A DNA stretch of 53,177 bases from Streptomyces lonarensis (GCF_012033735.1 NZ_JAAVJD010000011.1:1-53177); one strand, 5' to 3'; positions 24,014-32,738 are shown, counted from the stretch's first letter. The notes: a model not told the origin generated them from the sequence alone. Numbers and translations are program-made.

Positions 24014-25379
24014 CGCCGACGACCCCTTCCAGCTTGTCACGGTAGGAGGCCGCGACGTCCTGTGCGCTGTTGCCCGACACCACGGAGGCGGTCGCCTCCT
24101 GGAGCAGGGTGGAGACGCGGGTGTACTCCGCCAGACCGGGCCGGTACGCGGTGATCGGCAGCACCTCGTCGGCGACGAAGGTCAGCATCGGGTCGTCCGC
24201 CAGCACGTCGGCGTTGGTGTCGGTGCGGGCCGTGATGCGGGCCTCGCCCTCCAGCAGCGCCTTCAGCGCCTCGTCGGAGTTCATGAAGGTGAGCAGCTCG
24301 AACGCCAGCTCCGGGCTGTCGGTCTCCGGGTTGACGACGCGCGCCGAGCCGCCCGACATCGATGCGTAGTCCTGGCCGTGGATGCCCTTGCCCGGGGCGA
24401 TCGCCGGGATCTTGGCGTAGCCGACGACCTCGTCGCGGTCCTCCATCGGCGCGATACCCAGCTCCGGGTGGACCACGGAACGCCAGAAGTAGTCGCCCTC
24501 CAGCAGGATGCCGATGCGGCCCTCGGCGAACTGCTCGAAGGACTTGTCCCGGCCCTGCGCCTCCTGCTGGAGCAGCGGGTCGCCGAGGCCGTCGCTGAAG
24601 ATCGTCTCGTACAGGCCGAGGGTGTCGGTCACGGCGTCGGACTCGCCGCGCCACTTGCCCTTGTCCCAGATGTGCTCGCCGGCCCCGGCCAGCAGCGGCA
24701 GGAAACCCTGCATCGTGGTGGCCTCGCCCATCGCCGTGCCGGCGTTGAGCTGCACGGGCGTCACGCCGTCGATGCCGGCGAGGGCCTCGGCCGCCTCGAT
24801 CAGCTCGTCCCAGCTCTCGGGCTGCCACTCGCGGTCCAGCCCGGCCTGCTCGAAGAGGTCCTTGTTGTAGAACAGCACCCGGCCGTCGGTGCCCGCCGGG
24901 ATGCCGTACCGCTCGTTCTCGAAGCTGCCGAGCTTCTGCACGGCCTCCGGGATCTGGTCCCAGCCCTCCCAGAAGTCGGCCTGGGTGACCACCTCGGTCA
25001 GCGGCTTGATGTAGCCCGCCTGCGCGAACTCACCGATCCAGATCCCGTCGAGGTTCATGATGTCGGGGCCGGAACCGCCCTGGAGGTCGAGCGCGAGCTT
25101 GGTCTTGTACTGCTCGTCGTCCACACCGCTGGCGTCGAAGGAGACGTCGACGTCGACGTCGTCCTTCTCCTTCTTGTGCTCGACGAAGTTGGGTATGACC
25201 CACTCCTCGATCCACTTCGCCTCTTGCTCGTTCTTTCCGCCTGCGATGGCGTTGGCAGAGATGACCAGGCTGTCGGTGTCGGGGCCGGAGCCGCCACCGG
25301 AGCCGCATGCGGTGAGGGTGAGCGAGACGGCCGCGGCTGCGCCCGTCATCGCCACAGCACGTCTGGTGAACACAGTCAT
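23991..25379 (-). CDS. Extracellular sugar-binding lipoprotein of ABC transporter
   Basis: This 462-residue solute-binding protein delivers the substrate to the permeases. The signal peptide MTVFTRRAVAMTGAAAAVSL is followed by lipobox LTAC (Cys25), so it is anchored outside the membrane. Regions such as GPDIMNLDGIWIGEFAQAGYI and RYGIPAGTDGRVLFYNKDLF are typical of family-1 sugar-binding proteins. AAGGAG precedes the ATG; the longer frame is leader DNA. It is the first gene of the 13-gene operon and directly follows the shared regulatory region. The ligand is not readable; by context it is inositol or a glycosylated inositol. Confidence 0.95.
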   Translation of the reverse strand: MTVFTRRAVAMTGAAAAVSLTLTACGSGGGSGPDTDSLVISANAIAGGKNEQEAKWIEEWVIPNFVEHKKEKDDVDVDVSFDASGVDDEQYKTKLALDLQGGSGPDIMNLDGIWIGEFAQAGYIKPLTEVVTQADFWEGWDQIPEAVQKLGSFENERYGIPAGTDGRVLFYNKDLFEQAGLDREWQPESWDELIEAAEALAGIDGVTPVQLNAGTAMGEATTMQGFLPLLAGAGEHIWDKGKWRGESDAVTDTLGLYETIFSDGLGDPLLQQEAQGRDKSFEQFAEGRIGILLEGDYFWRSVVHPELGIAPMEDRDEVVGYAKIPAIAPGKGIHGQDYASMSGGSARVVNPETDSPELAFELLTFMNSDEALKALLEGEARITARTDTNADVLADDPMLTFVADEVLPITAYRPGLAEYTRVSTLLQEATASVVSGNSAQDVAASYRDKLEGVVGGAGNITN

Positions 25380-25441
25380 GTGGGGGTTCTCCTTGGTGAA
25401 GCGTTTCGCGAGAGTTTCACAGCGACGCGGCGACGTAAAGA

Positions 25442-25464
25442 CCTGATGTCCTAACATCTGGACA
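25442..25464. promoter_or_regulatory. Probable GntR/HutC operator in shared promoter region
   Basis: CCTGATGT-CCTA-ACATCTGG (25442-25461) is an imperfect palindrome (7 of 8 arm bases). It has a TGT-N4-ACA core typical of HutC-type GntR sites and overlaps a second pair TGTCC/GGACA (25447-25464). It lies 31 bp before the GntR ATG and 63 bp before the binding-protein ATG on the other strand, so one bound dimer could block both promoters. Confidence 0.6.
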
Positions 25465-25494
25465 ACGCGGTTCCGACGAACGGGAGTCACCGCT

Positions 25495-26250
25495 ATGACG
25501 AGACACGACGCGGCCGCGCTCGGACTCAGCGTGGACCGAGCGAGCCCGGTCCCCCTCTACTTCCAGCTCTCCCAGAAACTGGAAGAGGCAATCGAACAGG
25601 GCAGGCTGCCCCCCGGCTCGTTGCTGGGCAACGAGATCGAACTGGCAGCCCGGCTGGGCCTGTCGCGGCCTACGGTACGCCAGGCGATACAACTACTTGT
25701 CGAGAAGGGGGTGTTGTTGCGGCGACGCGGAGTAGGCACGCAGGTCGTCCACAGCCGTATACGGCGTGCCCTCGAACTCAGCAGCCTGTACGAGGACTTG
25801 GAAGCCGCAGGTCAGAGCCCGACCACCCGGGTGCTGTCCCTGGAGGAGGTCGCCGCCCCGCCGGAGGTCGCCGCGGCGCTCAACCTCGCCGCGGGCGAGC
25901 GCGTGCACCACGTGGAGCGGCTGCGGCTCACCCACGGGGAGCCGATAGCCCGGCTCTGCAACTACCTGCCGCAGGGTGTGCTCCGGCCCCGGGAGGCCGA
26001 CCTCGCGGCCACCGGCCTCTACCGGTTGCTGCGCGACACCGGGGTGGTGCTCCACAGCGCAGGCCAGCGCATCGGCGCCCGCGCGGCCACCGCCGAGGAG
26101 GCCGAACTGCTCCACGAGGACGACGGCGCACCGCTGCTGACGATGGAGCGGACCGCCTACGACGAGACCGGGCGGGCCGTGGAGTACGGCTCCCACCTCT
26201 ACCGGGCCTCGCGCCACAGCTTCGAACTCCGGCTGCTGGCGCGGCGCTGA
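25495..26250 (+). CDS. GntR-family (HutC/UTRA) transcriptional regulator of the inositol operon
   Basis: This 251-residue regulator has an N-terminal winged helix-turn-helix (about 18-85: YFQLSQKLEEAIEQGRLPPG, then LGLSRPTVRQAIQLLVEKGVL and RRRGVGTQVV). The rest is a UTRA effector domain that senses small sugars or their phosphates, ending AYDETGRAVEYGSHLYRASRHSFEL. GGGAG lies eight bases before the ATG. Divergence from the operon and the palindrome at 25442-25464 mark it as the local repressor, released by an inositol-pathway intermediate (inference). It is the only regulator next to the cluster and differs from the LacI or DeoR types of other iol clusters. Confidence 0.92.
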   Translation: MTRHDAAALGLSVDRASPVPLYFQLSQKLEEAIEQGRLPPGSLLGNEIELAARLGLSRPTVRQAIQLLVEKGVLLRRRGVGTQVVHSRIRRALELSSLYEDLEAAGQSPTTRVLSLEEVAAPPEVAAALNLAAGERVHHVERLRLTHGEPIARLCNYLPQGVLRPREADLAATGLYRLLRDTGVVLHSAGQRIGARAATAEEAELLHEDDGAPLLTMERTAYDETGRAVEYGSHLYRASRHSFELRLLARR

Positions 26251-26298
26251 GCCCCTCACCACCACGGCGCGCGGTCGAACCCCGCGGGCCCTGGAACC

Positions 26299-26323
26299 GG
26301 TGCCGCGACCAGCCCGCGGCACC
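26299..26323. terminator. Bidirectional terminator-like hairpin
   Basis: GGTGCCGCG (26299-26307) pairs perfectly with CGCGGCACC (26315-26323) across a seven-base loop. It lies in the 199-bp gap between the convergent GntR and mrpG genes. No T-run follows on either side. Confidence 0.55.
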
Positions 26324-26449
26324 GACCCGAGCAGACCGGCCCCCGGGCTCTTCGGCCGCCGGTGCCCCGGCCCGTCCGGCCGCCTTCTCCGGGCCGCCAC
26401 GCGAGCGGCGAACGAACCGCCACGCCCATGGCCCCGGTGCGCCGCCCCC

Positions 26450-26794
26450 TCAGTCGCCGGACCGCTCCGGCTGGTCGAGCGCGGACGTGTCCGTCCCGTC
26501 CGCGAAGTCGTGCCCCGAGAGCACCGCTGCCCGGGCCAGCGTCATCCCCCCGACGGCCGACGTCGCCAGCTGCAGCACGACGGCGACGGCGAGCTTCACC
26601 AGGTCGGAGTCGGCCGGTGAGGTCAGCACCGACCCTCCGACCACCAGCACCACCCCGACACCGGCGGCCGTGGCCACCGCCGAGGTCCGCATGTAGGGGT
26701 CGCGCAGCCGCAGCAGCCCCACGCCGGCCGCCACGAAGACGAGACCGCCGAGCACCGCCATCGCCTGCCCCAGCGGGTCGAGGAACCCGGTCAT
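26450..26794 (-). CDS. mrpG: Na+/H+ antiporter subunit MrpG (MnhG)
   Basis: This 114-residue membrane protein has three hydrophobic segments and the MnhG pattern GLLRLRDPYMRTSAVATAAGVGVVL (the PDxYxR-like core). It is the small G subunit of the Mrp complex. A short hydrophilic tail SALDQPERSGD ends it. The ATG at 26794 overlaps the mrpF stop by ATGA; the long upstream frame is a shadow. It is the last gene of the operon. Confidence 0.93.
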   Translation of the reverse strand: MTGFLDPLGQAMAVLGGLVFVAAGVGLLRLRDPYMRTSAVATAAGVGVVLVVGGSVLTSPADSDLVKLAVAVVLQLATSAVGGMTLARAAVLSGHDFADGTDTSALDQPERSGD

Positions 26795-27048
26795 CGTGCC
26801 CCCCGGGTGAGCGCGCGGGCGAGCGAGACGGCAGCGAGGAAGGCGACCAGCGTGGCGACGAGCACCAGGTCCATGGTGGCGCCGCTGCCGAGCCGCGTCC
26901 CCACCGTGGCGATCAACCCGATCACGGCGAAGGAGAGCAGGTCGGCAGCGACCGCGCGGTCCGCCGGGGTGGGGCCGCGCACGATGCGGTACGCGGCGAT
27001 CAGTGCCGCCACTCCGCAGCAGGCGGCGGCGACGTCGATACCGGTCAT
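26791..27048 (-). CDS. mrpF: Na+/H+ antiporter subunit MrpF (MnhF)
   Basis: This 85-residue small membrane subunit has three predicted helices. It carries the conserved RIVRGPTPADRAVAADLL (MnhF signature with an Asp in helix 2) and ends LVATLVAFLAAVSLARAL. It starts and ends with four-base overlaps to mrpE and mrpG. It is a structural partner of the E and G subunits in the Mrp complex. Confidence 0.94.
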   Translation of the reverse strand: MTGIDVAAACCGVAALIAAYRIVRGPTPADRAVAADLLSFAVIGLIATVGTRLGSGATMDLVLVATLVAFLAAVSLARALTRGAR

Positions 27049-27404
27049 GACCGTCCCTTCCAGGTGAAGGCGTGCAGCATCCGCTCCTCCATGTCACGGA
27101 GGTCGGCCAGGGCCGAGGCCGCGTCCGGGTGGTACATCGAATGGACCGCCAGGTGTCTCGCGCCGCTCGGTCCGCGGGTGACGCCGAGCGTCAGCGTGCC
27201 GGGGGTCAGGGTGATCAGCGACGCGATCAGCGTGACGTGCCCGTCGTGCTCCGACTCCAGCGGCATGTCGACCACCCGCGGCCGGGAGCGGTGCCCGGTC
27301 GTCAGGATGTCGCGCAGGACCGCGGCGGACGACTTCACGACCTCGACGGCGAACCACAGGCCGAACGCCGCCAGCCGGAAGGGGAAGGTGACCAGGGGGG
27401 TCAT
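27045..27404 (-). CDS. mrpE: Na+/H+ antiporter subunit MrpE (MnhE)
   Basis: This 119-residue protein has one or two N-terminal hydrophobic segments and the MnhE motif LITLTPGTLTLGV followed by LAVHSMYHP. MrpE is the subunit whose domain resembles no transporter but is needed for full antiport activity. It overlaps mrpD and mrpF by four bases each. The protein is somewhat shorter than the ~160-residue MrpE of Bacillus, as is usual in actinobacteria. Confidence 0.92.
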   Translation of the reverse strand: MTPLVTFPFRLAAFGLWFAVEVVKSSAAVLRDILTTGHRSRPRVVDMPLESEHDGHVTLIASLITLTPGTLTLGVTRGPSGARHLAVHSMYHPDAASALADLRDMEERMLHAFTWKGRS

Positions 27405-28933
27405 CCGAGCACCGCCTGAACGTAGGGGGCCGTGTCGATCAGGCCGGCGGCGGCCGTCGACGCCAGCGAGAGCAGGAGCTCGGCGCCCAGCCCGAGCGAC
27501 AGGGTGATTCCGGCCAGGACCAGGGCGGGAAGGGAGCCGAGCACCCCCACCCGCGGCACGTCGGTGCGCTCACGCAGCGAGACCGCGACGCCGCCGCCGG
27601 AGCCGCCCGACCCGGCCGGGTCCGCGTCGGGCTCCTCACGCGAGACGAAGACGGCGTTCCAGATCTTCAGCATCGACAGCAGGGTCACCAGGCTCACCAC
27701 GATCGCGACCACGGCGGCGACGACCTGACCGGCGTCCAGTGCCGCCAGGATCAGTGTCAGCTTCGCGACGAACCCGGAGAACGGCGGTAGTCCGGCGAGG
27801 GAGAGCGCTGCCATCAGGAAGGCCGCCGCGAGCAGCGGTTCCCGCCGCGCGAAGCCCTTCAGCCGATCCAGCCGCCCCTCCCCGGTACGCACCTCGATGG
27901 CGCCGGTGGACAGGAACAGCGAGGCCTTCACGATCATGTGGTGCAGCAGGTAGAAGATGCCCGCGGCCAGGCCGGCGGGGGTGAACAGCGCCACGCCCAG
28001 CAGGATGTACCCGATCTGGCTGACCATGTGGAAGGCGAGGATGGAACGCATCGTGTCCTCGCCCACGGCCCCGAGCACGCCGATCGCCATGGTCGCGCTG
28101 AAGACCACCACACCGATCCACAGGTACCGCTGGTCGCCCTCGAACACGACGGCGTACACGCGGTAGATGGCGTAGATGGCGACCTTGGTGTGCAGACCGG
28201 AGAACAGCGCCGTCACGGCCGGGGAGGTCGAGGGGTAGGCCCGCGCGAGCCAGCCGTGGGTCGGCACCACCGCGGCCTTCATCCCGAGGGCGAAGAGGCA
28301 GACGGCCGTGGCGGCCGCCACCAGGGGGGAGGAGCGCGCCGCACCGGCGAGTTCGGCGAGGTTCACCGTTCCGGCGGTGCCGTAGACGAAGGCGACGCCT
28401 GCGAGGAAGACCGTCGAGACGAAGAGGTTGAAGGTGACGTACAGCCGGGAGCCGAGAACGGAACCCAGGGTCCCCTCGCCCCGCCGCGCCAGGATCAGCA
28501 GGCCGTAGGACGGCAGCAGCATGACCTCGATGAAGACGAACAGGTTGAAGATGTCCGCCGTCAGCAGCGCGCCGTTCACCCCCGCGGTCAGCGTCAGGAC
28601 CAGCGGGGCGAACAGCCGTACCGCGCCCAGACCGGTGTTGAGGGCGAACGCCGAGCAGACCAGGGTCAGCAGGCAGGTCACCAGCAGCATCAGCGCGGAG
28701 AGGGTGTCGCCGACGAAGGGGATGGAGATGCCGCCGGGCCAGCCGCCCACGCCGTGAGCGAGGACGTCGCCGGAGCGGGTCGTCGTGAGGAGCCACAGCG
28801 CCGCCGCCAGGTTGAGCGAGAGCGTCGCCATCAGCACCACGGACGGCCAGCGCGCGCCCCGGCGACCGAGCGCCGTGAGGCCCGCCGCGGCCAGCGGGAG
28901 CCCCACCAGCAGGGGGAGCAGGGTCGGGCTCAT
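27401..28933 (-). CDS. mrpD: Na+/H+ antiporter subunit MrpD (MnhD)
   Basis: This 510-residue polytopic protein is related to complex I NuoM/NuoN. Conserved proton-path features include FIEVMLLPSYGLLILAR (Glu in helix 5), GMKAAVVPTHGWLARAYPSTSP (Lys and His in helix 7) and SLAGLPPFSGFVAKL. These show that it is an intact ion-translocating subunit. Start ATG overlaps mrpC and stop overlaps mrpE. It works with MrpA to exchange cytoplasmic Na+ for external H+. Confidence 0.95.
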   Translation of the reverse strand: MSPTLLPLLVGLPLAAAGLTALGRRGARWPSVVLMATLSLNLAAALWLLTTTRSGDVLAHGVGGWPGGISIPFVGDTLSALMLLVTCLLTLVCSAFALNTGLGAVRLFAPLVLTLTAGVNGALLTADIFNLFVFIEVMLLPSYGLLILARRGEGTLGSVLGSRLYVTFNLFVSTVFLAGVAFVYGTAGTVNLAELAGAARSSPLVAAATAVCLFALGMKAAVVPTHGWLARAYPSTSPAVTALFSGLHTKVAIYAIYRVYAVVFEGDQRYLWIGVVVFSATMAIGVLGAVGEDTMRSILAFHMVSQIGYILLGVALFTPAGLAAGIFYLLHHMIVKASLFLSTGAIEVRTGEGRLDRLKGFARREPLLAAAFLMAALSLAGLPPFSGFVAKLTLILAALDAGQVVAAVVAIVVSLVTLLSMLKIWNAVFVSREEPDADPAGSGGSGGGVAVSLRERTDVPRVGVLGSLPALVLAGITLSLGLGAELLLSLASTAAAGLIDTAPYVQAVLG

Positions 28934-29382
28934 GCGCGGCTCTCCTCGTCGGTGGTCCGGCGCGCCGCGCCGCTGCGGTCGTCCGTGCCGGCGCGGTCGT
29001 CCATGCCGGCGCGGTCGTCCGTGCCGCTCGGCGCGTCCTCGTCGGCCGCGTCCGGGGCAGCGTCCTCGTCGGAACCCGCGGCCGGTGCGTCCTCGTCGGC
29101 CCGGCCGGTCACGGCCAGCACCAGCATGTAGACGGTGATCGCGAAGGCGATGACGATGGCGGTCAGGACGAACGCCTGCGGCAGCGCGTCGGCCGTCACC
29201 GCCGGGTCCGGCCCGCTCCCCAGGGGCTCCGTGCGGCGCAGGATGCCGCCGGAGCTGAACAGCAGCAGGTTCACGGCGTGGCCGAAGAGGACGAAGCCGA
29301 TGATCACCCGCAGGAACGTGCGGTCGAGCATCAGGTAGGCGGCCCCGGCGACCAGGGCCCCCACGGACAGGGCGAGCATCAT
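28930..29382 (-). CDS. mrpC: Na+/H+ antiporter subunit MrpC (MnhC) with acidic repeat tail
   Basis: This 150-residue protein is homologous to NuoK. Three helices include RVIIGFVLFGHAVNLLLF and DALPQAFVLTAIVIAFAITVYMLVL, the latter with the conserved PQALVLTAIVI-type stretch. After residue 93 the protein continues into a ~57-residue Asp/Glu/Ala-rich tail, including three DDRAG-type repeats encoded by 18-bp tandem repeats. The paired ATGs at 29382 and 29379 overlap the mrpA stop. Typical MrpC is ~115 residues, so the tail is an addition. Confidence 0.93.
   Translation of the reverse strand: MMLALSVGALVAGAAYLMLDRTFLRVIIGFVLFGHAVNLLLFSSGGILRRTEPLGSGPDPAVTADALPQAFVLTAIVIAFAITVYMLVLAVTGRADEDAPAAGSDEDAAPDAADEDAPSGTDDRAGMDDRAGTDDRSGAARRTTDEESRA
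28978..29031. repeat. 18-bp tandem repeat inside mrpC tail
   Basis: Three head-to-tail 18-bp units (28978-28995, 28996-29013, 29014-29031) share GTCGTCC followed by GTGCCG or ATGCCG. On the coding strand they give the repeated peptide (T/M)DDRAG. Confidence 0.85.
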
Positions 29383-32213
29383 CGCGGTGCCTCCTCGGTG
29401 GCGCTGTGGTCGTCCTCCGCCGGGACGGAAGCGGACGCGGCGGTGGTCGGCCGCGGCGCGGTCGGTGCCCCGGCGCGGTCCCGGGAACGGGGCGGGTCGT
29501 CGAGGGGCGGCATCCCCAGGAGGTTGACGGCGGCCAGGATCACGCCGAACACCGCCAGGTAGACGCCCAGGTCGAAGACGAGGGCGGTGGTGAGGTGCAC
29601 GCCCAGCAGATCCGCGTGGAGCGGTCGCAGGAACGATCCGTCCGCCAGGCCCAGGACGCCGCTGCCGACGGCGACGAGGATGCCGACGCCGGTGATCGCC
29701 AGATAGGGCAGGCGGAGCGGCGCCGCGCGGTCGGAGACGGCGGCCAGGTAGAGCAGGGCGAGGGCGGACGCTCCCAGCAGCGCGGCGATGAACCCGCCGC
29801 CCGGCGCGTTGTGGCCCCGCAGCAGGGCGTACAGCGAACCCAGGAGCATCAGCGGGACCAGCGGGCGGGCCAGCGACCTGAGGAAGACCGTGTTCAGCGC
29901 GGGGTCCGACAACGGGCCGGGTGGCGCCGCGTCCGGTGTGCCGCCCACCGGGGTCCGCGCGGTCAGCAGCGCGGTCATCGCCAACGCGGCGATCCCCAGG
30001 ACGACCAGTTCTCCCAGGGTGTCCAGCGCCCGGAAGTCCACCAGGATCGTGTTGACCACGTTGGTGCCGCCGGTCTCGTCCTCGGCCAGGCGCAGGAAGA
30101 ACTCCCCGGCGGACGACAGCGCCCGGTCCCCGGTGAGCGCCAGGGTGCCGACGGTCGCGACGGCACCGGCCGCGACGGCGACGATCCCGCCGCGCAGCCG
30201 CCCTCCGGCGCCGCGTCGGCGGAACGTGGCGGGGAGCCGCCGCAGCACCAGCACCATGACGACGACGGTCAGGATCTCCACCAGCAGCTGCGTCAGCGCC
30301 ACGTCCGCCGCGCCGAGCGAGTAGAACCACAGCGCCACGGTGAACCCGACGATCCCCGCGGCGATCACGGCGCCGAGCCGGGTCCGGGAGGCGACAGCCG
30401 CCACGACGCCCACCACGATCAGCACGGTGAGACCGACGTCGGCGACGGGGGCGCCACCGCCGAGCCCCCACTCGCCGGTGGTCAGGGCGGCGGCCAGCAG
30501 GCCCCCTCCCGCGATCACGACCAGGGGGACGGCGAGGTGGGAGGAGGGGTGGTCCGTCCGGGTGAGGTCGCCCACCCGGCGCCCCGCGGCGATCGTCGCC
30601 GACTGCGCGCGCGTGACCGCGGCGACACCCGTGAAGGGGAACAACCGGCGGTCCAGCGCCGCGTCGACCCGCACACGCTGCCACACCGCGATCGCGCCGC
30701 CCCCGACGGCGACCGCGGAGAGCAGCAGGGCGAGATTGACACCGTGCCACAGCGACAGCGGGTACAGCTCGCCCACCGCGGTTCCCGTGGCGTCCGCCGC
30801 AGCGGGCAGCACCACCGGGTCCAGCAGGCCGACGAGCAGGCCGCCGACCGCGCCGGCGACCGCGGTGGCGCCCACCGCCACCGCCATCGAGACCGTACCG
30901 CGGGCGGGCTTCAGCTCCATCGGCTGTCCCGGCAGCGTCCGGACGACGACGCGGGCGCTGTAGGCGACCGTCCCGACGCTCGCCGCCGTCGCCGCCAGTG
31001 CGATCCCCAGCCCCACCGCCGTCCCGGCCGGCGAGTGGGCCATGGCGTCGAGCACCAGCTCCTTGCTGGCGAAGCCGAGCAGCGGCGGGAGCCCCGCCAT
31101 GCCCGCCACGCCCAGGACCGCCATCGCGGAGGTCCACGGCATGGCTCGTGCCAGGCCGTGCAGCTCACGGATGTCCCGGGTGCCGGCGCGCTTCTCGACG
31201 AGGCCGACGTACATGAAGCCGGACGACTTGAACAGGGCGTGCGCCACCACGTGCAGCGCGGCGGCGGTGAGCGCCTCGGGGGTGCCTACACCGATCACCG
31301 CGACCAGCAGGCCCAGTTGGCTGACGGTCGAGTAGGCGAACAGCTCCTTGAGGTCGGTCCGCTGCAGCGCGAAGACGGCGCCCATGATCGCGGTCCCGAG
31401 ACCGACGGTCACCAGGATCGTCGGCCACACCCAGGTGGCGGACGCGGCCTCGGAGAACCGCATCAGCAGGTAGATCCCGGCCTTCACCATGGCCGCCGCG
31501 TGCAGATAGGCGCTGACCGGCGCCGGGGCGACCATCGCGTCCGGGAGCCACGCGTGGAAGGGGAACTGCGCGGACTTCGTCATCGCCGCGAGTGCCACCA
31601 GCGCCGCGACGATCCCCGCGAAGAGCGGGTCCTCGCGCCACACCGGGTCGTTCAGCACGGCGGTCAACTCGGTGGTGCCGGTGCGGACCACGAGAGCGGT
31701 CACCGCGCCGAGCAGCGCGAGGCCGCCGCCGGCGGTCACCAGCAGGGTGCGGCCCGCCGGGGCCGCAGCGTCGGGGGAGGACCGCAGGATCAGCAGGTAG
31801 GAGCAGAGGGTGGTGAGCTCCCACGCCACGAACATCACCACGATGTCGTCGGCGAGGACCAGGGCGAGCATCGCGAAGGCGAAGAACGCCATGAGCAGGT
31901 AGAAGCCCGGCGCCTTCTCCTTCACGTACGCGGCCGAGTACAGCATCACCAGGGCCCCGACGCCGAGCACCACCAGGGCGAAGAGGAAGGACAGCCCGTC
32001 GAGTTGCAGCCGCAGGGAGATGTCCGCCGCGGGAATCCAGGCGACGGACTCGGTCAGCGCGCCGCCGGTCGGGCGGAGCGTCACCAGTACCGCGGTGAGC
32101 AGGGTGAGCGCCGCGGCGACGAACCAGCCGGCCCGTCCTCCCCAGGAGCGCGCCACGGCCGGGGCGAGGGCCGCCAGCGTCGCGGCCGCGGCGAGCAGCA
32201 TCATGAGCGTCAT
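29379..32213 (-). CDS. mrpA: Na+/H+ antiporter subunit A fused to B (MrpAB)
   Basis: This 944-residue membrane protein is the large proton-translocating subunit. Residues to about 600 are NuoL-like, with FVAWELTTLCSYLLI (helix 5 Glu), AQFPFHAWLPDAMVAPAPVSAYLHAAAMVKAGIYL and GLPPLLGFASKELVL. The C-terminal ~150 residues (NTVFLRSLARPLVPLMLLGSLYALLRGHNAPGGGFIAALLGAS) are MrpB-like, so subunit B is fused and no separate mrpB exists, as usual in actinobacteria. The ATG at 32213 has GGGGACGG upstream; a GTG at 32222 is possible. The polar tail after DLGVYLAVFGVILAAVNLLGMP is not conserved. First gene of the operon. Confidence 0.95.
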   Translation of the reverse strand: MTLMMLLAAAATLAALAPAVARSWGGRAGWFVAAALTLLTAVLVTLRPTGGALTESVAWIPAADISLRLQLDGLSFLFALVVLGVGALVMLYSAAYVKEKAPGFYLLMAFFAFAMLALVLADDIVVMFVAWELTTLCSYLLILRSSPDAAAPAGRTLLVTAGGGLALLGAVTALVVRTGTTELTAVLNDPVWREDPLFAGIVAALVALAAMTKSAQFPFHAWLPDAMVAPAPVSAYLHAAAMVKAGIYLLMRFSEAASATWVWPTILVTVGLGTAIMGAVFALQRTDLKELFAYSTVSQLGLLVAVIGVGTPEALTAAALHVVAHALFKSSGFMYVGLVEKRAGTRDIRELHGLARAMPWTSAMAVLGVAGMAGLPPLLGFASKELVLDAMAHSPAGTAVGLGIALAATAASVGTVAYSARVVVRTLPGQPMELKPARGTVSMAVAVGATAVAGAVGGLLVGLLDPVVLPAAADATGTAVGELYPLSLWHGVNLALLLSAVAVGGGAIAVWQRVRVDAALDRRLFPFTGVAAVTRAQSATIAAGRRVGDLTRTDHPSSHLAVPLVVIAGGGLLAAALTTGEWGLGGGAPVADVGLTVLIVVGVVAAVASRTRLGAVIAAGIVGFTVALWFYSLGAADVALTQLLVEILTVVVMVLVLRRLPATFRRRGAGGRLRGGIVAVAAGAVATVGTLALTGDRALSSAGEFFLRLAEDETGGTNVVNTILVDFRALDTLGELVVLGIAALAMTALLTARTPVGGTPDAAPPGPLSDPALNTVFLRSLARPLVPLMLLGSLYALLRGHNAPGGGFIAALLGASALALLYLAAVSDRAAPLRLPYLAITGVGILVAVGSGVLGLADGSFLRPLHADLLGVHLTTALVFDLGVYLAVFGVILAAVNLLGMPPLDDPPRSRDRAGAPTAPRPTTAASASVPAEDDHSATEEAPR

Positions 32214-32738
32214 GCCGGGCACCGTCCCCGGTCGGGCGCGGCTCCCGCGGCATCAGCCGCCGCGGCGGCGGAGCGGCACGGCGGAGGGAGGTCGGAGACC
32301 ACCCGTGCCTGAGCCGCACCTGTGGGAGGCGCACAGCGGAGAAGGAAGGGGAGAGGCACGGAAAGCCCTTTCGCGGTCGACAGAAGACGTCGCCGACCAG
32401 GCTTCCCGGCACACCATTTCGGACACCCTAGCCCACCAGGACCGGAGGTTCCGGGTGAGCTATCTCATGGTGTGCCGGTGGCTTCGGCGGGAACGCGACG
32501 AGGTTTCCCGCAGGTTAGCGCCCCCGGCGGCGGCGCCCGCGAACCCGGGCCGGACCCCGCCGCGTGGCCGGTGCGCGGAGGGGGCGGAAAAACGGCTGAC
32601 GATCGCCTTGTGCGGTCATGGTCCGGACCGGACGTCACAGCCCTGTCACCAACGGGTCCCGTTCCTGCCCGGCCGCTGGTGGTACGGATGCCCCTTGGCA
32701 TATAAACGGACGGAGGGCATGACAGGGGGATGGGACAC
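32214..32738. other. Divergent control region of mrp operon and NfeD/flotillin unit
   Basis: There is no gene in these 525 bp. On the minus strand TAGGGT (32430-32425), about 210 bp before mrpA, is a fair -10 element, with GGAACC upstream near -35, so an ECF-type promoter is possible. On the plus strand TATAAA (32701-32706), unusual in such GC-rich DNA, lies 33 bp before the NfeD-like start. A small inverted repeat CCGGA-GGT-TCCGG lies near 32442-32454. Confidence 0.45.

Noticed and set aside
29406..32312. 968-codon plus-strand frame opposite mrpA
   Set aside because: Antisense shadow with Arg/Gln/His-rich composition; the minus strand clearly encodes the antiporter.
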